From NCBI GenBank assembly GCA_944391545.1, contig CALXTZ010000083.1:1-6007 (forward strand): a stretch of DNA of 6,007 bases, read 5' to 3'. The DNA is from an uncultured Alphaproteobacteria bacterium. GTDB taxonomy: Bacteria > Pseudomonadota > Alphaproteobacteria > CAAHEQ01 > UBA3637. Shown here one piece after another: positions 1 to 4,819 of this stretch. The notes under the pieces were generated by a model, which was given only the letters and a program-made list of their open reading frames with translations, made no database searches and was not told where the DNA came from. The position numbers and the translations under genes are program-made. The first letter of the stretch is position 1. Every line of letters begins with the position of its first letter.

Positions 1-875
1 GGCTTTAAGGCTTCCCCGAAAGCAACGGCTTTTGCCGCAATTACATGTTCCAACGGGCCGCCTTGAAGTCCCGGAAACACGGCGGAGTTAATTTTCTTGG
101 CAATATCCGGATTGTTGGTTAAAACCATGCCACCGCGCGGCCCGCGCAACGTTTTGTGCGTTGTCGTTGTGACCACATCGGCAAAAGGAACAGGGCTCGG
201 ATATACGCCGCCCGCAACCAATCCGGCAAAGTGTGCCATGTCCACCATCAGATAAGCACCGACTTTGTCGGCAATGGCTCTGAACCGCTTGAAGTCAATG
301 ACGCGTGCGTACGCAGATCCGCCTGCGATAATCAGCTTTGGTTTGTGCTCGACGGCCAGTTTTTCAACCGTATCGTAATCAATTAATCCTTCTTCTTTGG
401 TGACGCCGTAAGAAACAGCATGATAATATTTTCCGCTGGACGAAACTTTGGCACCGTGCGTTAAATGACCGCCGGCATCAAGGCTCATTCCCAAAATCGT
501 ATCGCCGGGTTGTAACAAAGCCATGTAAACGGAAGCATTGGCTTGGGATCCCGAATGCGGTTGCACATTAGCAAAAGCGACGTTAAACAATTTTTTGGCG
601 CGTTCAATCGCAATCGTTTCGACTTGGTCAATATAATCGCACCCGTGATAATACCGATGGCCGGCATATCCTTCGGCGTATTTGTTGGTTAAAACGGATC
701 CTTGCGCCATCAACACGGCGTTCGACACAATGTTCTCCGAAGCGATGAGCTCAATATGATCCTGTTGACGCCACAGTTCTTGTTGAATTAAACGCGCAAT
801 GTCCGGGTCGCTTTCGACGAGCGTTTCTTTGAAATAAGCGGTTGTATCCATATGATGAGTGCATGTACAGGTCAT
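1..875 (-). CDS. glyA: Serine hydroxymethyltransferase (partial, C-terminus beyond the left edge)
   Basis: This cytoplasmic PLP enzyme interconverts serine plus tetrahydrofolate with glycine plus 5,10-methylene-THF, and is the main source of one-carbon units. I translated the minus strand by hand: 291 codons are present of a family length near 420-430, so about the last third is off the window. Visible family signatures are ELIASEN (residues 42-48), NKYAEGYAGHRYYHGC (64-79), QPHSGSQAN (105-113), MVDMAHFAGLVAGG (210-223) and TTTTHKTLRGPRGG (236-249), where K241 is the expected PLP Schiff-base lysine. The start at 875 is preferred: it has an AGGAGA Shine-Dalgarno and overlaps the rpiB stop as ATGA. 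The in-frame ATG at 851 has no Shine-Dalgarno. The chosen start adds an odd MTCTCTHH lead before the MDTTAYF that normally opens the protein. It is probably cotranscribed with rpiB. The fold and activity call is very secure. Confidence 0.97.
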   Translation of the reverse strand, partial: MTCTCTHHMDTTAYFKETLVESDPDIARLIQQELWRQQDHIELIASENIVSNAVLMAQGSVLTNKYAEGYAGHRYYHGCDYIDQVETIAIERAKKLFNVAFANVQPHSGSQANASVYMALLQPGDTILGMSLDAGGHLTHGAKVSSSGKYYHAVSYGVTKEEGLIDYDTVEKLAVEHKPKLIIAGGSAYARVIDFKRFRAIADKVGAYLMVDMAHFAGLVAGGVYPSPVPFADVVTTTTHKTLRGPRGGMVLTNNPDIAKKINSAVFPGLQGGPLEHVIAAKAVAFGEALK

Positions 876-1318
876 TTTAAATCTCCTAATTTCTGAACGC
901 GTCGTTCGTGGCGTCCCCCTTCAAAGGGTGTGTTTAAAAAAATATCAAGCGCTTTGACAGCTTCGGCCGGTTGAATCATGCGCCCGCCGAAACAAATGAC
1001 GTTTGCATTGTTGTGCAGACGAATCATTTTGGCCGTTTCTTCATTATAAACCAAACCGGCGCGAATAAAAGCGTATTTATTGGCTGCCATACACATGCCT
1101 TCGCCCGAACCGCAGACTAAAACGCCGATATCCTGCGCGTTTGTTCGAATGTCGTTAGCGACCAAAGCCGCCATGTCCGGGTAATCAACCGGCGTTTGGT
1201 CGGTGTAGGGGCCTAAATCCGTTACGTCGTATCCTTTTTCGGATAAATGAGCCACCAATGTTTTTTTAAGCTCAAAACCAGCATGATCCGATGCGATGAT
1301 AATTTTTTTGTCTTGCAT
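872..1318 (-). CDS. rpiB: Ribose-5-phosphate isomerase B
   Basis: RpiB interconverts ribose 5-phosphate and ribulose 5-phosphate in the non-oxidative pentose phosphate pathway. The 148-residue product matches the usual RpiB length. Seen in the sequence: SDHAGFELK (10-18, phosphate-binding N-terminus), VDYPD (44-48), VCGSGEGM (68-75) with the expected catalytic base C69 and the following anion-hole glycines, AANKY-IRA (78-87), RLHNNAN (100-106) with H102 in the position of the ring-opening histidine, and FEGGRHERRV (132-141). The reading frame stays open upstream to 1396, but the start at 1318 is chosen because SDHAG then falls at the family position, AAGGAAA lies about nine bases upstream, and the longer form would overlap the ruvX start and the promoter. 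Its TGA overlaps the glyA ATG. The allose/galactose-6-P isomerase branch shares this fold, but length, motifs and the glyA neighbour favour RpiB. Confidence 0.95.
   Translation of the reverse strand: MQDKKIIIASDHAGFELKKTLVAHLSEKGYDVTDLGPYTDQTPVDYPDMAALVANDIRTNAQDIGVLVCGSGEGMCMAANKYAFIRAGLVYNEETAKMIRLHNNANVICFGGRMIQPAEAVKALDIFLNTPFEGGRHERRVQKLGDLK
882..887 (-). promoter_or_regulatory. Shine-Dalgarno site of glyA
   Basis: On the minus strand AGGAGA lies six bases before the ATG at 875, inside the last codons of rpiB. It decides the glyA start in favour of 875 over 851 and supports translational coupling with rpiB. Confidence 0.75.
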
Positions 1319-1357
1319 TTGAACACGTTTCCTTGTTATATGAAATGAAGTAAACCC

Positions 1358-1386
1358 ATTGTAGAGAAAACCAAATGCAAATACAA
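1358..1386 (-). promoter_or_regulatory. Probable sigma-70-type promoter of rpiB-glyA
   Basis: On the minus strand a -10 TACAAT (1363-1358, five of six consensus bases) is preceded at 17 bp by TTGTAT (1386-1381, a weak -35 that keeps TTG). Transcription would begin near 1351, leaving a leader of about 33 nt before rpiB. The -35 lies inside the ruvX coding region and the element spans the ruvX ATG, so the two divergent transcripts share this space. A much weaker plus-strand candidate for ruvX is TTGAAC (1319-1324), 16 bp, TGAAAT (1341-1346). This is inferred from motif match only. Confidence 0.5.
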
Positions 1387-1833
1387 GACCTTTCACCGCA
1401 AGAATTTAAAAAATCCGTTCAGCCTTATACAACTTTGGTCGGTATTGACTTTGGAGTTAAACGTATTGGCGTGGCTGTTTCGGATTTAATGCGTGTTGTG
1501 GCGACGCCACTCAAAATTGTCGGCTCTTTGGATGAATTGGATAAAGCGTTGGACGGGCGCACCATCGGCGGTTTTGTTGTCGGGTTGCCACGACTGATGA
1601 ACGGGCAGGAAGGCGATCAGGCGGTTTTAACGCGCAAATTCGGCGAAAAACTGATGAAAAAGTATGGTTTGCCGATTTTGTATTGGGATGAACGGTTCAG
1701 TTCCAGTGCCGTGACGCGGATTTTTGTCGAGCAGGCTGATTTGACGCGTAAACGACAAAAAGAAGTGCTCGATAAGGCGGCGGCTGCTTATATTTTACAG
1801 GGTGCTCTTGATTTGATGTCAAATATTTCTTAA
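1375..1833 (+). CDS. ruvX: Putative pre-16S rRNA nuclease / Holliday junction resolvase-like protein (YqgF/RuvX)
   Basis: This small RuvC/RNase H-fold nuclease family is implicated in maturation of the 16S rRNA 5' end, and is often annotated as a Holliday junction resolvase. The 152-residue product shows the family signatures: GIDFGVKRIGVAVSD (23-37) with the first metal-ligand D25, VVGLPRLMNGQEG (68-80), WDERFSS (104-110) with E106, and DKAAAAYILQGAL (133-145) with D133. The three acidic positions expected for catalysis are all present. About 20 residues precede the core, an extension seen in many alphaproteobacterial members. The Shine-Dalgarno before 1375 is poor (AGAGAAAA), so the start is the likeliest rather than proven. 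The gene is divergent from rpiB by 56 bases and ends four bases before the next promoter, with no terminator visible between. Confidence 0.94.
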   Translation: MQIQDLSPQEFKKSVQPYTTLVGIDFGVKRIGVAVSDLMRVVATPLKIVGSLDELDKALDGRTIGGFVVGLPRLMNGQEGDQAVLTRKFGEKLMKKYGLPILYWDERFSSSAVTRIFVEQADLTRKRQKEVLDKAAAAYILQGALDLMSNIS

Positions 1834-1837
1834 ATAG

Positions 1838-1865
1838 TTGACAAAAATTTTAAGACGCGTATAAT
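1838..1865 (+). promoter_or_regulatory. Consensus sigma-70 promoter of the accessory genes
   Basis: A perfect TTGACA (1838-1843) and a perfect TATAAT (1860-1865) are separated by 16 bp of A/T-rich DNA. The -35 starts four bases after the ruvX stop. Predicted transcription starts near 1872, giving a leader of about 30 nt before the ATG at 1903. The first in-frame ATG (1864) lies partly inside the -10 hexamer and so cannot be the translated start of this transcript. Confidence 0.85.
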
Positions 1866-1888
1866 GGAAAACCGGATGGTTGTACCAA

Positions 1889-1894
1889 AAGGAG
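1889..1894 (+). promoter_or_regulatory. Shine-Dalgarno site fixing the start at 1903
   Basis: AAGGAG lies eight bases before the ATG at 1903. Together with the promoter position it excludes the longer reading that starts at 1864. Confidence 0.85.
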
Positions 1895-1902
1895 TTCCAC
1901 GC

Positions 1903-2901
1903 ATGTTTCAAAAAATAAAAGCGTTTTTTTCTCATTTAAAAACAGCTTATCGTTCCCATCGCGCCGACATTTTGTTTAAAAAAGCCGATCAGCAAACGGC
2001 GGGGCACCCGGACAGGTGTTTTTTGTCTTGGCCGACGGAAAAACAGCTGGCCGTGTTGGATAAAATAAATATGCCGCAGGTTTTTCATTTAATGTCCGGC
2101 GTAACGGCGGATGATACGCGAACAGATTTTGAAAAAATGCCGGAGCTTGTTCGGGAAAAAGGGCTGTCTTTGTTGCCTCCGGATTTGCAAAAACGAGTGC
2201 TTATGATGCGGGCAAACGACAAGAACCGGTATTCTTTATACAATTTTTTATCTGCACCGCGCGAAGCGTTGAATGCATTTTTTACTCAATTAACGACACC
2301 TGAAGAGCAAATTTCTCTTTTACAAAAACCGATGGGTGAAACCAATGCCATGACCATTTTAATAGAGAAAAATTCCGGATGGGCCGATTTAATTGCGGGG
2401 GCTTTGCAGTCTCGGGCACAAATGGATGCTTTGTTTGGCGGCGAAAGGGGCTATCGTTGGCCCGAATGGAGCCTTGAAACAACGCAAACGCATCTGCTTT
2501 CATTGGTGCCGTTTGCGGATTTAACGGCCTTTTTAAAAAAACAAACGCCGTCAGGAAGAACTGTTTTCGAAAGTTTGCCGTTTTCGGTTCAAAAAGAAAC
2601 CGTTCATCGATATAACGGACATCCGCACCTCATGCAACGGTTAATGGCTGATGGTTTGATGAACCATGTCGGCTGGCCGATAAAACGTGAAATCGCATTG
2701 CAGATGAACAACAAAAAATATCTGCTTGCTTTGTTTAAAACGCCGTCTGATGAAACAGGACGAAAAGCCTTTTATGCAACGCCTTACGATGTGTTTCGCA
2801 AAGCTGTTTATCGAAAGTTTCCGGAATTGGATATTTATCCCAAACGATTAAAAACGGCTCTGCCGAAAACGATTGTTTCCAAAGCCAATGAACGTATGTG
2901 A
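1903..2901 (+). CDS. Hypothetical helical-repeat protein, paralogue of the gene at 3996-4817
   Basis: I do not recognise a named family. The 332-residue product has no signal peptide or clear membrane segment, so it is probably cytoplasmic or an unconventional export substrate. It begins with an amphipathic KIKAFFSHLK segment (4-13). The rest reads as degenerate two-helix units that often end in a Pro turn: roughly 44-92, 93-118, 119-156, 157-192, 193-226, 227-259, 260-294 and 295-322. Recurring features are LPPDLQKRVL (91-100), GRTVFESLPFSVQ (218-230) and TPYDVFRKAVYRKFPEL (293-309). The same landmarks occur in the same order in the protein at 3996-4817. The GRTVF turn is faintly ankyrin-like, but no unit is a clean ankyrin. 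Charged residues are abundant and no catalytic constellation was found. It follows ruvX under its own consensus promoter and is 30 nt from the next gene, so the two are likely cotranscribed. A scaffold or protein-binding role is only inference from the solenoid-like pattern. Confidence 0.85.
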   Translation: MFQKIKAFFSHLKTAYRSHRADILFKKADQQTAGHPDRCFLSWPTEKQLAVLDKINMPQVFHLMSGVTADDTRTDFEKMPELVREKGLSLLPPDLQKRVLMMRANDKNRYSLYNFLSAPREALNAFFTQLTTPEEQISLLQKPMGETNAMTILIEKNSGWADLIAGALQSRAQMDALFGGERGYRWPEWSLETTQTHLLSLVPFADLTAFLKKQTPSGRTVFESLPFSVQKETVHRYNGHPHLMQRLMADGLMNHVGWPIKREIALQMNNKKYLLALFKTPSDETGRKAFYATPYDVFRKAVYRKFPELDIYPKRLKTALPKTIVSKANERM

Positions 2902-2931
2902 AAATGATACAGAGAAAGGATTTCAAATCAT

Positions 2932-3891
2932 ATGAATACAGAAAACAACAAAATGATTTACCGTCAAAACGGGCTTGTGAAGACGTTTAAAGGAGATGTG
3001 CTATTTGAAAAAGGGCGTATCGACAAACAAGGCAAACGCACCAGCAAAAGGCTTGTTTACCATGATAAAACATTTCAAGAATTGGTGTATGAAAATGGTA
3101 AGATGGTATATTCTTCTTTGTGCCTTAAGCAAACATTTTGGGAAAAGCTGTTCAGGCGTCCGGCACCTCTTTTAAAAGAAACGTGTTATAACAAAGACGG
3201 AAGTGTCGAAAGTTGGAAATATGATCCGCAAACCGGACAGCCTGCCATGACTGTTGTCTCTACGCCGAGAAAAGGTAAAATTTTGGCTTTTTTCTATACA
3301 GACACTGCAAAAGTCGTTTATCGAGATACGGCTGGTAAAATTGAACGGACGGAATGGCGCAGTTTATATGGCAATACGCTGATGAGGTCAACACAAGAAA
3401 ATCATGAAAAGAAAATTGATTGTTTCTATGATGAACGAAGTAAAACACATCGAGAAGAGATTTATTTTAAAAAAACAAAGATGACGACGATTCGGTATTA
3501 TAAAAAAGGCGTTTTGATGTCCGAAAAGCGAACGGAAGGCGGCCGCGATGTGTGGCGAGACTTCTTTGGCGGTAAGAAGTTGGCTTGTTATTGGAAAGAA
3601 TTGGCCGGCGGCAGTTTCATCGGTGAACGGTTTAATGAAAAAGGCCAATTTATCGGATGGTGTTTTTCTTCCAAAAGGTCTTCGGTTTACAGCTACAAAG
3701 GCCCCGTGGAAATAATGACGTATCCGACAAAAGAAAAAGTGTATCGGGCTTTTGTCGGTGAATTGATTAATCGAAAAATTTCGGATAAAAAGCGTCAGGA
3801 AACGTTGAGCAGTCTGCGCCAAATAAAAAGTCTTTCCGCGCGCAAATGTTGGGTGCTGTATTTAAAAAGTCTGCAACATACGAAAAAATAA
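2932..3891 (+). CDS. Hypothetical basic MORN_2/YwqK-like repeat protein
   Basis: No specific family is recognised with confidence. The 319-residue product is rich in Lys, Arg and Tyr and has short beta-type units of the form Y-x(2-4)-G-x-x-x, each followed by charged residues. Examples are LVYENGKMVY (51-60), CYNKDGSVESWKYD (85-98), VVYRDTAGKIERTEW (128-142), IRYYKKGVLMSEKR (187-200) and ERFNEKGQFIGW (232-243). This spacing recalls MORN_2/YwqK-type repeats, a fold also annotated as a putative antitoxin in some genomes; that similarity is inferred by eye. The C-terminal 60 residues (about 260-319) look helical and very basic, unlike the repeats. No signal peptide, membrane segment or catalytic motif is seen. 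The start at 2932 has AAAGGA (2915-2920) 11 bases upstream; M8 at 2953 is a possible alternative. It probably shares a transcript with the upstream gene, and 46 bases separate its stop from the -35 of the next promoter. Its codons look more A-rich than those of glyA or ruvX. Confidence 0.82.
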   Translation: MNTENNKMIYRQNGLVKTFKGDVLFEKGRIDKQGKRTSKRLVYHDKTFQELVYENGKMVYSSLCLKQTFWEKLFRRPAPLLKETCYNKDGSVESWKYDPQTGQPAMTVVSTPRKGKILAFFYTDTAKVVYRDTAGKIERTEWRSLYGNTLMRSTQENHEKKIDCFYDERSKTHREEIYFKKTKMTTIRYYKKGVLMSEKRTEGGRDVWRDFFGGKKLACYWKELAGGSFIGERFNEKGQFIGWCFSSKRSSVYSYKGPVEIMTYPTKEKVYRAFVGELINRKISDKKRQETLSSLRQIKSLSARKCWVLYLKSLQHTKK

Positions 3892-3937
3892 CGGCGTTTC
3901 AAGCGTGTCCGGTTTTGGGGAAGGTTTTTTAAAATTC

Positions 3938-3966
3938 TTGACAAAATTAAAATGCATGTTTATGCT
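3938..3966 (+). promoter_or_regulatory. Probable sigma-70 promoter of the gene at 3996-4817
   Basis: A perfect TTGACA (3938-3943), followed by an AAAATTAAAA-type spacer of 17 bp, leads to TATGCT (3961-3966, four of six consensus bases). Predicted transcription starts about eight bases later, giving a short leader of about 20-25 nt before the ATG at 3996. The layout resembles the promoter at 1838-1865: the same TTGACAAAA core, a short leader containing a CCGATG/CCGGATG element, and a strong AAGGAG-type ribosome site. Confidence 0.65.
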
Positions 3967-3995
3967 GATAAGTCCGATGAAGAAAGGAGCATCAA

Positions 3996-4817
3996 ATGGG
4001 TAAACAAAAAGTCAATCGAGTAAAAGCTTTTTTAAGCGGATTTATTTTTTTCCCTTTCCCGGCCTGGCGGGATCGTATTTTGTGTGACAGATACGGCCAA
4101 TTGGACGAAAACGGAGTGCCGGCTTTTCAAGGTTTGACAGATAAAGGGCGCTTGAAAATCATGAAAAAGATGAAAACACCGCAAAAATTGGTGGAGTTAT
4201 TAAATCAGGCGCGTACCAGCGATGGGTTGACGAACTTCATGTATTTGAATGATGAAGGACAGCTATATGTCAGCGATCGTTTATCAAAAGATGATGATTA
4301 TTTAGCTTTGTTTAAGCCTTTGACGAAGGCAGGTCATACGGCATTGGACGTCGCGTGTATTTCGACGCAGTTGGATTTTGTTCGACGTTTGCCGGTTTTC
4401 GAAATGGTTCCTTTTTTTACAAGAACGTTGCCTGATTTGGCTTATAATGAGTTTACCTATTTGGCTCCGGGTGTTCAAGAGGCCGCTCTGTTTAAAATGA
4501 CAAACCCGCTTTATTTAAAATCTTTCTTATTGATGCCGGCGAATCATGAAGGGCGAACCGTATTTCAGTTTTTGCCGAAAGATTTGAAATTAGAAATGGT
4601 TTTGCGGATGAAGCATGTAAATGATGTGTATGACTTGTACAAAAATCGGTCTCATGAAGTTGAATTGGGAGAAATCATTAATGCGCCGAAAGAGGTGCGT
4701 CAATCGATTTTAAAACGGTTTCCGAACTTAACGGATGCAGTGGTGCAAGCATATCGCAAGGTTGATTTTCAACCCAGAAAAAGAACGGCGTTTCATCCGG
4801 CGCATCAATATCAGTAA
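3996..4817 (+). CDS. Hypothetical helical-repeat protein, paralogue of the gene at 1903-2901
   Basis: Function unknown. The 273-residue product opens with RVKAFLSGFIFFPFPAWRD (8-26), whose hydrophobic stretch is short and Pro-containing, so it is more likely buried or membrane-skimming than a true transmembrane helix. After it come about six units of 35-37 residues: 50-86, 87-122, 123-157, 158-194, 195-230 and 231-254. Their rough pattern is P-x-x-hydrophobic-Q/R...hydrophobic-x-x-M/L-x-N/K-x-x-x-L, then a G-x-T-x-F/L turn. GHTALDVAC (113-121) is strikingly ankyrin-like, and GRTVFQFLPKDL (186-197) and APKEVRQSILKRFPNL (230-245) match the paralogue. It is about 60 residues shorter than the paralogue, as if one or two units were missing. 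AAAGGAG (3983-3989) lies six bases before the ATG, so the start is firm. It converges on the methyltransferase gene, with two bases between the stops. No enzymatic motif was found. Confidence 0.85.
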   Translation: MGKQKVNRVKAFLSGFIFFPFPAWRDRILCDRYGQLDENGVPAFQGLTDKGRLKIMKKMKTPQKLVELLNQARTSDGLTNFMYLNDEGQLYVSDRLSKDDDYLALFKPLTKAGHTALDVACISTQLDFVRRLPVFEMVPFFTRTLPDLAYNEFTYLAPGVQEAALFKMTNPLYLKSFLLMPANHEGRTVFQFLPKDLKLEMVLRMKHVNDVYDLYKNRSHEVELGEIINAPKEVRQSILKRFPNLTDAVVQAYRKVDFQPRKRTAFHPAHQYQ

Positions 4818-4819
4818 GG

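Noticed and set aside
156..667. Open frames at 156-386 (plus) and 485-667 (minus)
   Set aside because: They are shadows of glyA, whose frame is confirmed by continuous family motifs.
1319..1396. Longer rpiB reading with a hydrophobic N-terminal extension (MKGLVFAFGFLYNG)
   Set aside because: It overlaps the ruvX start and the promoter, has no family counterpart, and places SDHAG too far from the N-terminus.
1864..1902. ATG at 1864 as the start of the first accessory gene
   Set aside because: It overlaps the -10 hexamer, so it lies upstream of the expected transcription start; the ATG at 1903 has AAGGAG at ideal spacing.
2282..2926. Minus-strand open frames at 2282-2503 and 2735-2926
   Set aside because: They are antisense to the first accessory gene, with no ribosome site or domain signal.
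3388..3822. 144-aa minus-strand open frame, rich in Phe and His
   Set aside because: It lies fully antisense to the 319-aa gene, has no ribosome site or recognisable domain, and its Phe richness reflects complementary Lys codons (AAA/AAG).
3892..3937. Possible rho-independent terminator with a T-run at 3925-3930 after the MORN-like gene
   Set aside because: No adequate stem precedes the T-run; the only inverted bases leave a one-base loop.
4028..4068. Signal peptide or transmembrane anchor at the N-terminus of the third accessory protein
   Set aside because: The hydrophobic run is only about ten residues, is broken by prolines, and aligns with an amphipathic charged segment in the paralogue.
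1834..4817. Accessory block as a mobile element or prophage piece
   Set aside because: No integrase, transposase, terminal inverted repeat, target duplication or tRNA attachment site is visible.
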